Assembly (NCBI GenBank): GCA_944331725.1
Contig: CALVJE010000001.1
Location: 1-35,085 of the forward strand
DNA length: 35,085 nucleotides
Reading direction: 5' to 3'
From: an uncultured Bacilli bacterium
Lineage (GTDB): Bacteria; Bacillota_I; Bacilli_A; RF39; UBA660
The position numbers and the translations under genes are program-made. Under the pieces are notes generated by a model that saw only the letters and a list, made by a program, of their open reading frames with translations, was not told the DNA's origin and did no database searches. Below are positions 21,925 through 29,161 of this stretch, in pieces. Within the stretch, counting starts at the first letter, position 1, and each line of letters opens with the position of its first letter.

Positions 21925-22005
21925 ATGAATAGAAAAGATTTATTAATAGTCTCTTTAATCATAATAATCCTTTTACTTATAAAGTTACTATTTCTAACAA
22001 TATAA
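21925..22005 (+). CDS. Small hydrophobic type I toxin-like peptide, element 2 (26 aa)
   Basis: 26-codon ORF. The peptide begins MNRKDLLIVSL and continues as a nearly pure I/L helix with one Lys, ending FLTI. It shares the first 11 residue pattern with elements 1 and 3. The AGGAG ribosome site, 9 nt before the ATG, lies in the leader hairpin. The convergent antisense promoter is at 22144-22172, next to the virD4 stop. Family name unknown; toxin role inferred from the sense/antisense layout and peptide form. Confidence 0.72.
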   Translation: MNRKDLLIVSLIIIILLLIKLLFLTI

Positions 22006-22009
22006 ATAA

Positions 22010-22137
22010 AAGTCACCTAACTCATAACTACTGAATTAGGTGGCTAACACAAATTATAAATATAAAAATTTGGGGGTCACTCAACACGGTAATATTAAGT
22101 GTTCCTCATTTTTTTATTTTATGCAAATTTCTTTTAC
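22010..22137 (-). ncRNA. Putative antisense antitoxin RNA of element 2
   Basis: About 125 nt from the promoter at 22144-22172 to the hairpin at 22012-22044. The 5' region (GAGGAACACTTAATATT...GTGTTGAGTGACC) again resembles the toxin leader (GGAACATTTAATAGTTGGGTGA). Where element 1 has GCCTC, this RNA has ACCCCCAA, so the possible anti-Shine-Dalgarno contact differs between copies. Extents are predicted. Confidence 0.6.
22012..22044. terminator. Bidirectional terminator of element 2
   Basis: GTCACCTAA pairs with TTAGGTGGC (one G-U), just after the toxin stop. Counterpart of the element 1 hairpin. Confidence 0.6.
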
Positions 22138-22143
22138 ATATTC

Positions 22144-22172
22144 ATAGTATCATATATATTAAATTATGTCAA
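22144..22172 (-). promoter_or_regulatory. Antisense RNA promoter of element 2
   Basis: TTGACA, 17 nt, TACTAT (extended TGATACTAT) on the minus strand. Its -35 ends two bases from the virD4 stop codon, so read-through from virD4 would also make this antisense RNA. Confidence 0.8.
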
Positions 22173-22174
22173 AT

Positions 22175-24325
22175 CTATTCATCGAAGAAATCATCAAAGA
22201 AGTCATCATCATCGTCATCATCCAATTTAAGATCAACTGACTTTTTAGGTTCAACTTCTTTAACAGGAGAAACAACCGCTTCCTTAATAGGTTCTTCTTT
22301 ATTCTTAAGCGCCTCTTGTTTTTTCTTATTCATTTCTTCTTCTTTTTCTAACTCAGCAATCTTAGCATCTATTTTCTTAACTAATTCATCAACATCAAAA
22401 GCAGGCTTTTTAGGCACCTCTTTTTTAGGCTCTAAATTAGGATTAAAGAAACTAGGTACATCATTCATTTTTGGCATATTATTATTTGGCATCATTGGAT
22501 TAGGACTTTGATTCATTCCATTATTAGAACTTGCACCAATTCCAAATAAGTTAGGTGGTACAAATCCACCTGGAGCATTTCCTCCTTCGCTATTACCACT
22601 ATTCATCATCTCAAGTAGTTTTTCCTTCTTCTTTTCCTTAACAAATGTTTTTATATCAAAAGTATGAAGAGGCATCTTTTCACGAGAAGGATAAGCAGCT
22701 TTAGGATACTTATTTCCCCAATCAAGTTGAAAATCAGGTGTAAACTTAGTCTTAAATGGTTGCATTCTCATTCTTAAAACAATAACTTCAAATTGTTTCA
22801 TTCTTTGTAAATCAGAAACAGTTACAAGTGGTGTACTAGCAGTTTTATCATCTTGTTTAGATTTAACTTCACCACACATTTTAGATATCTCTTCAAGAGC
22901 AGCAAGCTCTGCAGAAATAAGATAAATAATATTACCACAGTTACCTCTAATAGTCTCTGCATTTTCTTTACCATATACTTGATTTAACTGAGCATAGTTT
23001 TGGATAATCATTGTAAATCTCATACGACGAGAACGAGCAGCCGTAATCATAGTAGTAACATCTTTTAATGGCGGCATATTAGCAAACTCATCAAGTAAGA
23101 AGTTTGTTCTAACAGGAAGTTCTCCCCCATTTTCTTGAGCAACCCCAATTAATGTTTCATAACACTGTTTTAGTAGTATTGTTACAAGTGAATGATATGT
23201 TTTCTTTTCATCTTGTACAACTATAAATAAAGCTGTCTTACGTCTTCCAATATCCCCTAATTCAATATCACTATGACTAAGCATTTCCGATAAATTTTCA
23301 CGAGATGCAAATAATTTAATTTTTTGTCTAAATACTGATAATATAGATCCTTTTGTATCTGTAGGAGCATTAATAGTACTAGAAGCATTAATAACAGAAG
23401 CACTAGCAGGATCTTTAAAAGAGAAATATTCTTTAATATATGTTGTACCACCAAATTTTTCTTCACCAACAGTTGTCATTAAACTAATACTATTAATATT
23501 AATCTCTTCTTCTTTAGCATCTTCAAAAAGACCTAAAGCAACACCAGAAAAGTAATCAGCTGAAGTCTTTTCCCAGAATGGATCACTATTATTACTAGAT
23601 TCATCATAAAGAATATTTAAAGCAAGGTCATCAAGTAACTCTATCGCTTTATCTTGATTACCATTTTTATACATTCTATAAGGAAGTGATAAAGGATTCC
23701 AACTACTACCATTTTGAGGATCACGGAAATTAAGTATTTGTACATCATATCCTTTATCTCTTAACATATTAGCAGTCGCTTCATAAATCTCACCCTTAGG
23801 GTCAGTTATAATCATAGATTCTCCTGCCTTAGCAAGTAATTGTACAGTTGGTTTAATAACAGTTTGTGTTTTACCAGAACCAGTAGAACCAATAACTAAA
23901 GTATGATATTCTCCGTTATCAACCCAAGCTTCTTTTTCATTAAGTATTAAAGGAACCCCTGCTGCATCACTAGTCTCTTGTCCAGGATTAACCATAACAA
24001 GTTCTGCTTTCATCTCTTTATCTTTAGCCCATCTAGAGTATCCTTTATCTTTCTTTTCTGTAGTAAACCCAAAACCTTTTTCCATTTCAAAAAAGTAAGA
24101 TTTAACACTAACAAGCATTCCTATTAAAGCTAAAAAATAAATTAATAAAGTTATCCATAAAAATTTAGGAGTAAAAGCAGGAAATGGATTTAATCCACTA
24201 AAATACCCTTCTGTTGCAAAAGAATGTAAATTAACAACCCCTATCGCTACTATATATAAAAGAAAAATAGCAAATACTATAAAGATCATTACATCATCTT
24301 TATCCGCTCTAAATTTTAACTTCAT
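22175..24325 (-). CDS. Type IV secretion coupling protein, VirD4/TraG family
   Basis: About 716 aa. Coupling ATPase that delivers substrate to a type IV secretion channel. Two N-terminal membrane helices (about residues 12-35 and 55-80). Walker A VIGSTGSGKTQTVIKP is near 150, then SMIITDPKGEIYEATANML. Walker B-like region LLDEFANMPPLKDVTTMI is followed by RSRRMRFTMIIQNYAQL. After the core comes a Pro/Asn/Met-rich linker, a charged coiled segment and a very acidic tail (KLDDDDDDDFFDDFFDE). ATG 24325 is preferred because AAAGGG abuts the alternative ATG at 24334. It has its own promoter. The last 22 bp are duplicated in the neighbouring element. Confidence 0.93.
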   Translation of the reverse strand: MKLKFRADKDDVMIFIVFAIFLLYIVAIGVVNLHSFATEGYFSGLNPFPAFTPKFLWITLLIYFLALIGMLVSVKSYFFEMEKGFGFTTEKKDKGYSRWAKDKEMKAELVMVNPGQETSDAAGVPLILNEKEAWVDNGEYHTLVIGSTGSGKTQTVIKPTVQLLAKAGESMIITDPKGEIYEATANMLRDKGYDVQILNFRDPQNGSSWNPLSLPYRMYKNGNQDKAIELLDDLALNILYDESSNNSDPFWEKTSADYFSGVALGLFEDAKEEEININSISLMTTVGEEKFGGTTYIKEYFSFKDPASASVINASSTINAPTDTKGSILSVFRQKIKLFASRENLSEMLSHSDIELGDIGRRKTALFIVVQDEKKTYHSLVTILLKQCYETLIGVAQENGGELPVRTNFLLDEFANMPPLKDVTTMITAARSRRMRFTMIIQNYAQLNQVYGKENAETIRGNCGNIIYLISAELAALEEISKMCGEVKSKQDDKTASTPLVTVSDLQRMKQFEVIVLRMRMQPFKTKFTPDFQLDWGNKYPKAAYPSREKMPLHTFDIKTFVKEKKKEKLLEMMNSGNSEGGNAPGGFVPPNLFGIGASSNNGMNQSPNPMMPNNNMPKMNDVPSFFNPNLEPKKEVPKKPAFDVDELVKKIDAKIAELEKEEEMNKKKQEALKNKEEPIKEAVVSPVKEVEPKKSVDLKLDDDDDDDFFDDFFDE

Positions 24326-24363
24326 AATAATCATCCCTTTAATCTCGTTTAAAATCTACGCTT

Positions 24364-24391
24364 ATTATACCAGTATTTTAATAATTTGCAA
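24364..24391 (-). promoter_or_regulatory. Predicted promoter of virD4
   Basis: TTGCAA, 16 nt, TATAAT with TGG before the -10, in the 69-nt gap after the lipoprotein gene. It lets virD4 be transcribed apart from the channel operon. Confidence 0.65.
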
Positions 24392-24403
24392 AGAATAAAT
24401 TAA

Positions 24404-25105
24404 TTATAATTTATTGTTTTTATTATTTTTAATCATTAAAAATATAAAAACTATAAAAGCAATTATTACTAAAGACACTATAATAATTATAACACCATTA
24501 TCAATTCCTAAAACATTATTAGAATTATTTTCCATATTTATTACCATATTAATACTTTTATTACTATCTTTAGTAAATACCCAAGTATAAGTATTACCAT
24601 CTTTTCTATCAGCATTATTATCTTCTACTAAATAATCTGTTTTAATATTTATAATAACTTCATCTAAAGATGGATAATCATTAAAATAAATAATTCCCTC
24701 ATTATCAGTAGAAAGAGTTAATTTATTATTAGATCTATCATAAGAAATATTATATGATCTAAATCCATCTTTAACAGTTCTTGCTTCTTCATATTCATCA
24801 ATATTAAAGGTATATTTATAATTAAAAAGATAACCATTACCTAAATCAGTCTCACTTTTTTCATAATACTTAACATCAGGAAACTCTTCATCAGGCATAG
24901 TATCTACAATAACATCTCTAGCAAAAGCAGGAATATAATTTCTAAAAGAAGTTCGCAATATTTCTTTAGAGTAAATTGCATTTTCATAAGCAGTTATCAC
25001 TGTACTTTCATTTATCTTATCATCAACTATCTCTAAATTAACTTCTGCACTACAACCACTAAGTAACAAAGTCATAAATGTTAATATTAAAATTTTTCTT
25101 CTCAT
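24404..25105 (-). CDS. Secretion-operon lipoprotein with C-terminal membrane helix
   Basis: 233 aa. Lipoprotein signal peptide with lipobox LLSGC (Cys18). A beta-rich extracellular region follows (residues about 20-200), then a C-terminal membrane helix (VIIIIVSLVIIAFIVFIFLM) with a short Lys/Asn tail. Being both lipid-anchored and membrane-spanning is unusual; the layout resembles LptM/DUF3153-like lipoproteins of Gram-positives, but I do not assign it firmly. It lies between the NlpC/P60 gene (6 nt) and virD4, so a structural or accessory role in the secretion apparatus is likely. Start set by GGGGTGAT. Confidence 0.75.
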   Translation of the reverse strand: MRRKILILTFMTLLLSGCSAEVNLEIVDDKINESTVITAYENAIYSKEILRTSFRNYIPAFARDVIVDTMPDEEFPDVKYYEKSETDLGNGYLFNYKYTFNIDEYEEARTVKDGFRSYNISYDRSNNKLTLSTDNEGIIYFNDYPSLDEVIINIKTDYLVEDNNADRKDGNTYTWVFTKDSNKSINMVINMENNSNNVLGIDNGVIIIIVSLVIIAFIVFIFLMIKNNKNNKL

Positions 25106-25111
25106 AATTTA

Positions 25112-26386
25112 TCACCCCGTTAAGCCATAGTATCCATCCATCTTTACCCCCCAGTAATTAGCTATATTAAAGTTCCTTCTTGTAAATAAAACTCCTGTTG
25201 AATTACCAGATGCTTCTGCACAAACATATTGACTACCTTCAACCCCAACAACTAAAACAACGTGTCCTGATGATTCTAATAAATCTCCTGGTTGTAAAAC
25301 AGCACTATCAGTTAAAGCTACCCTCTCTGCTCCTGGTAAATTTTGAAAACTACCTGCTGCAAGAGGAGATGTAGCAAATCCTCCATTATTAAGAGCCCAA
25401 GTAACAAAACCAGAACAATCAAGGCCACAATAATTATAGAAAACACCATTAGCAGAAGCTCTACAACTACCATTACCCCAATTACCATCAGCACCTGTTG
25501 AAACACTAGCGTGTCCACCACTCCAAAAATAAGGTATTTTAACACTATATTTATTTCCAAGTTCAGCAATCAAAGTAACTGCCGCTGAAACAACACCAGC
25601 TCTTGTCCGATAACCAGCATCTTCTACATTAGAAGCAATTAGACTATTAAACTCTTCTAAACTAGTTCCTTGACTTTGTAAAAATGAACTTAACTGTTGA
25701 TGTAATATTGTATGTCCATCACTAGATAATATATAATCACCATAATCTATACTACTAGTACTACCACTACTATTTGATGGATTATCAAGACCAAATAAAC
25801 TACTATGAGCCCCTAATGGAATCGCTAAAATAATTATAAGAAGAAATAAACCTAATAAAGCAGGACCAGCAATTATAATAATTTTCATAGGTAATGAAAG
25901 TCTTCCCCAAAAACTAAACCTTCCCATAAAACTATTTTTAGAACCAAAAATAGATCTTAAAGGATTAAAAGAATCAGTATCACTAGTTTCTTTTTCTACA
26001 TCATCAGATATAGATGTATTATTTTCAACTTCCCCATTATCTTCATTAACTTCTTCACTTACTCCAGTACTAGCAGCACTACCTACACCAGTATTTCTTC
26101 TTCTATTAATAACACTACTAACACCCTTTCGCATATTATTAATATCATTTAAAGTTTTTACACCTGGAATAGTATCAGCAGCTTTCCTAAAAGCAGTATC
26201 CTTAGCCCCTTGTTTTATTCTACTAAAAGCATTATTTCTATTAGGAACACTTTTTTTAGTATTATTATCATTAGAAGGCTTTCTACTCTTATACTTATCA
26301 TTATTAGATGATGATTTAGAAGACTCATTAACATTATTTTTATTATTTCTATTATTTTCATTTACTTTAGTTTTCTCATCTTCCAT
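25112..26386 (-). CDS. Membrane-anchored NlpC/P60-type peptidoglycan hydrolase of the secretion operon
   Basis: 424 aa. The cytoplasmic N-terminus (about 165 residues) is Asn/Lys/Ser-rich. One membrane helix follows (MKIIIIAGPALLGLFLLIII), then a secreted C-terminal Cys/His peptidase domain. The catalytic Cys lies in GLDCSGFVTWALNNGG and the His in SSGHVVLVVGVEG, with IPYFWSGG upstream, all NlpC/P60 pattern. Such enzymes cut peptide stems and open the cell wall for the secretion channel. Neighbours are VirB8-like proteins and the lipoprotein. The long low-complexity cytoplasmic part is unusual. It complements the M23/glucosaminidase enzyme in the same operon. Confidence 0.85.
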   Translation of the reverse strand: MEDEKTKVNENNRNNKNNVNESSKSSSNNDKYKSRKPSNDNNTKKSVPNRNNAFSRIKQGAKDTAFRKAADTIPGVKTLNDINNMRKGVSSVINRRRNTGVGSAASTGVSEEVNEDNGEVENNTSISDDVEKETSDTDSFNPLRSIFGSKNSFMGRFSFWGRLSLPMKIIIIAGPALLGLFLLIIILAIPLGAHSSLFGLDNPSNSSGSTSSIDYGDYILSSDGHTILHQQLSSFLQSQGTSLEEFNSLIASNVEDAGYRTRAGVVSAAVTLIAELGNKYSVKIPYFWSGGHASVSTGADGNWGNGSCRASANGVFYNYCGLDCSGFVTWALNNGGFATSPLAAGSFQNLPGAERVALTDSAVLQPGDLLESSGHVVLVVGVEGSQYVCAEASGNSTGVLFTRRNFNIANYWGVKMDGYYGLTG

Positions 26387-26409
26387 ACAATCACCATCCT
26401 TTCTATATT

Positions 26410-26868
26410 TTATAAACTAAATTCTAATTCATATTTAAAGCCAGTATCAACATAAAAAATTATTGTTTGGTTATTATTATTAATAATTTTATAAGTAGAA
26501 CCATTTATATTATAACTTGTAACTTTACTAGCATAATAATTATTAATCAATTCATTTCTAAAATTATTAAACACATCTTCTGTAATTTCATCTTTATTTC
26601 TAATATTTTGATATACTTCTGTAGGATTATTTACAACTTCATTTTTAAAATCTGTATAATAAATAGTTGCCAACTGTTCATCACTAATATCTTTAACTTC
26701 ATAAGTATTAACGTCACTTTTTGAATTAATAGAAGTAAATTCATTTAATTCCTCTTCACTAGGAAGTTCTCTTACTTCATCACTAACGTGAGTTATATTT
26801 CTAAAGACAAGAAATAGGAAAAGAAAAGCAAAAACAACAACCACGCCTATTTTTAATACTTTACCCAT
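26410..26868 (-). CDS. Small bitopic membrane protein of the secretion operon (VirB8-shaped)
   Basis: 152 aa. One N-terminal membrane helix (residues 5-22) and an extracytoplasmic domain of about 125 residues, rich in Asn. Size and topology fit VirB8/TcpC-type assembly proteins with an NTF2-like domain, but no diagnostic motif is visible, so this is inference from context. It overlaps the preceding 176-aa gene by 8 nt. The two neighbouring proteins share topology and could be partners or paralogues. Confidence 0.65.
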   Translation of the reverse strand: MGKVLKIGVVVVFAFLFLFLVFRNITHVSDEVRELPSEEELNEFTSINSKSDVNTYEVKDISDEQLATIYYTDFKNEVVNNPTEVYQNIRNKDEITEDVFNNFRNELINNYYASKVTSYNINGSTYKIINNNNQTIIFYVDTGFKYELEFSL

Positions 26869-27391
26869 TAGACTCTACCTCCCCTATTTTATCTTGATAT
26901 ATAACTTCAGAAATAGGTTCAATTGAAAAAGTTAAATTCTCTTCATCTATAGTAACCTCAAAATATTCATAGCCAATAACATTACTAGTATCCATATCTT
27001 CTGAAGAAATCCTCACTTTAGCATAATATTTATAAACATTATTATGGCTACTAATCTGATAAATTTCTCTTGTACTACTAGTATAATTAGATCCATAAGA
27101 AGTAATATAATCAAAAACATTATCTAGAGTTATTCCATTAGCATCTATATAATCACTACTTAAAGTTTTAATAATAGAAGAAGTATCAGAATTAGCTACA
27201 TAAGATGTATATTTAGAAATAGCAGAATCTATTGTAAAATATCTATTTACTTCTTTTAAAGGACTAACAGTATTATCAATTATTTCTTCTTCTACATTAT
27301 TATCCATAGTTTTAGCAATAATAAGAGTACTACCAAAAACTGCAATTAAAATAATAATTATAATAATTTCAAGTCTCTCAGTTTTATTCAT
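26861..27391 (-). CDS. Bitopic membrane protein of the secretion operon (VirB8/TcpC-shaped)
   Basis: 176 aa. N-terminal membrane helix (about residues 8-27, IIIIIILIAVFGSTLIIA), then an extracytoplasmic domain. That domain has an early helix region (FTIDSAISKYTSYVANSD) and later beta strands (YKYYAKVRISSED, GYEYFEVTIDEENLTFSI), compatible with an NTF2-like VirB8 fold. Family not proven. It overlaps the next gene by 8 nt and lies 10 nt after the M23 hydrolase. Confidence 0.65.
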   Translation of the reverse strand: MNKTERLEIIIIIILIAVFGSTLIIAKTMDNNVEEEIIDNTVSPLKEVNRYFTIDSAISKYTSYVANSDTSSIIKTLSSDYIDANGITLDNVFDYITSYGSNYTSSTREIYQISSHNNVYKYYAKVRISSEDMDTSNVIGYEYFEVTIDEENLTFSIEPISEVIYQDKIGEVESNG

Positions 27392-27400
27392 ATTCTCCTC

Positions 27401-29128
27401 CTATAAGCCAAATATCGCTGTTCTCAGTTCTCTTTTTTCCGTTAACTGCCAAGCTGTATAATCATTTTGTTCACATACTGTTGTAGGAACATTACTACCA
27501 GATGGAACTCTACTACAATAATCCGCTCCATAAATGATATTAAGGTAATAACATCCTCCAAGACCAGAACTACCAGGATTATATCTATAATCACCTAACC
27601 ACGAGTATACTGATTGCATTCCCGCAAGTGTTCCTGGTAATCCGTGCCCAGCAGGATCACATCCAGCCGCTTCTCTTTCATTATAACGTTGAGTAATCGC
27701 TCCAGCCAAACTACCACCTTCCATATAAGCAGCTATAGTCTCAGCATAAGCTTTAATACCTTCTTCCATTGAAGTAAGTTGTGGTCCTGCACTACAACCT
27801 CTACCATTAGAAATACCTATTCCCCAGAAATTATAAAGACCACTACAAGTTCTCCAACCCTGTTCAGTACCGGCTGTTACTACAACAAGTTCAGGATTAA
27901 CTCCATATCTTAAAGAAGCATCATATACAAGTTCCGCTTGACTAGAAAAGTTACTACAAAAAGAACTATTACCGCTACTAGAACAATATCCTTGCATTAA
28001 AGAAACAAACTCTTGTTTAGATAAACTTGTAGAAGTTAAAGAAAAATCAACACAACCAGGACGAGGATCATCTATACTAACATAGTCTAATGGATCAACT
28101 TTATGAGCCATATCATTAGCACCTGCTCTAACCTCAAAGTGTAAGTGTGTACCTGTAGAACTACCAGAGTTACCCATCTTACCAATTACTTGACCTTGTT
28201 TAACTTGATCACCTACTGATACTGTAACACTATTCTGTGCTAAATGTTGATACACTGTATAATTACCATCAGAATGTTCAATAATAACATAATTACCACG
28301 AGCTGCTGGATGACCATAATAACCATTATCATCATAACCAGATACTGCTGTAACAACCGTACCTGATTTAGAAGCAATAACATTATAATGACCTGGACCA
28401 TAAGAACCAGCAAGGTCTATCGCTCCGTGATTACCACGATGCACACTATCACCACCTGCAAAATAAGCAGTTATAGTAGTAAATTCAGGATCCCCACTAG
28501 CAAAAGTAACACCATTTTCAGTTGTAGTCTCAGCACTACCTATTGGCCACCAATAAGCATTACTATCACAAACACCACCTGTAACTTCTTCTTCTTGACC
28601 ATAATTTATAAGTTCTTGATAAGACTCTATATAATCATAAACATCACTAGCCATTCTCTCACAAGTAGCATCAGAAAGACTAGAGTCTATTCCTTTAAAA
28701 TAATCAGGCAATACCTCTTTAACTCCCTCTTCAGTCTTAGGTGTAAAAGTAATACTACCATCATCGTGTTCAACTTGATCAAGCATTAAATCAGCAACTT
28801 CTCTCATCCTACCTTCAGTCATATCATCAAAAGCAAAATCTACAATATTAAGTTGTAATATTGTAAAAGTAGAAGTTATAACCATCTTAGAAAATTCTTT
28901 CTCTTCATTTTTATATTCATTAGAAACTTCATCTAATCTCTTATAATATTTATCTTCCGCTGTACTAATAACAACATAATCATTAATAGTAGATAAGTCT
29001 TTTTCTTTAAAAGAATTAATAGTAGGAACTAATAAAAAAAGAAAAACAGAAAAAAGAAAACCAATCGAAATAAGTTTTAATTGCCAATAAGCATATTTAT
29101 CTTTTAATTTTCTTCTTTCTTTTTTCAT
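27401..29128 (-). CDS. Bifunctional cell-wall hydrolase, M23 peptidase plus glucosaminidase-like domain
   Basis: About 575 aa. N-terminal membrane helix (about residues 18-38), a spacer of ~170 residues, then an M23 LytM-type metallopeptidase: HRGNHGAIDLAG for the metal ligands and GTHLHFEVRAG for the H-x-H, with NYVIIEHSDGNYTVYQHL between. The C-terminal ~190 residues hold a glucosaminidase/lysozyme-like domain (DASLRYGVNPELVVVTAG, EQGWRTCSGLYNFWGIG). This is the counterpart of VirB1/TcpG-type wall hydrolases. ATG 29128 is chosen over a GTG nine nt upstream because AAGGGTGAT precedes it. Several Cys in the secreted part suggest disulfides. Confidence 0.9.
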   Translation of the reverse strand: MKKERRKLKDKYAYWQLKLISIGFLFSVFLFLLVPTINSFKEKDLSTINDYVVISTAEDKYYKRLDEVSNEYKNEEKEFSKMVITSTFTILQLNIVDFAFDDMTEGRMREVADLMLDQVEHDDGSITFTPKTEEGVKEVLPDYFKGIDSSLSDATCERMASDVYDYIESYQELINYGQEEEVTGGVCDSNAYWWPIGSAETTTENGVTFASGDPEFTTITAYFAGGDSVHRGNHGAIDLAGSYGPGHYNVIASKSGTVVTAVSGYDDNGYYGHPAARGNYVIIEHSDGNYTVYQHLAQNSVTVSVGDQVKQGQVIGKMGNSGSSTGTHLHFEVRAGANDMAHKVDPLDYVSIDDPRPGCVDFSLTSTSLSKQEFVSLMQGYCSSSGNSSFCSNFSSQAELVYDASLRYGVNPELVVVTAGTEQGWRTCSGLYNFWGIGISNGRGCSAGPQLTSMEEGIKAYAETIAAYMEGGSLAGAITQRYNEREAAGCDPAGHGLPGTLAGMQSVYSWLGDYRYNPGSSGLGGCYYLNIIYGADYCSRVPSGSNVPTTVCEQNDYTAWQLTEKRELRTAIFGL

Positions 29129-29161
29129 TTCTATCACCCTTACTACGATTAACTATTATAA

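Larger units (their letters stand above)
21741..22196. repeat. Tandem duplication, copy B (element 2 plus the true virD4 3' end)
   Basis: Second copy of the 454-bp unit (see 21287-21740). Upstream blocks and both promoters are almost unchanged. The palindrome is decayed, the Shine-Dalgarno hairpin is changed in a compensated way, and the peptide C-terminus differs. Confidence 0.9.

Noticed and set aside
26467..26724. 85-aa plus-strand ORF rich in Ile/Phe
   Set aside because: Antisense to the VirB8-shaped gene; composition is the complement of an Asn-rich coding region.
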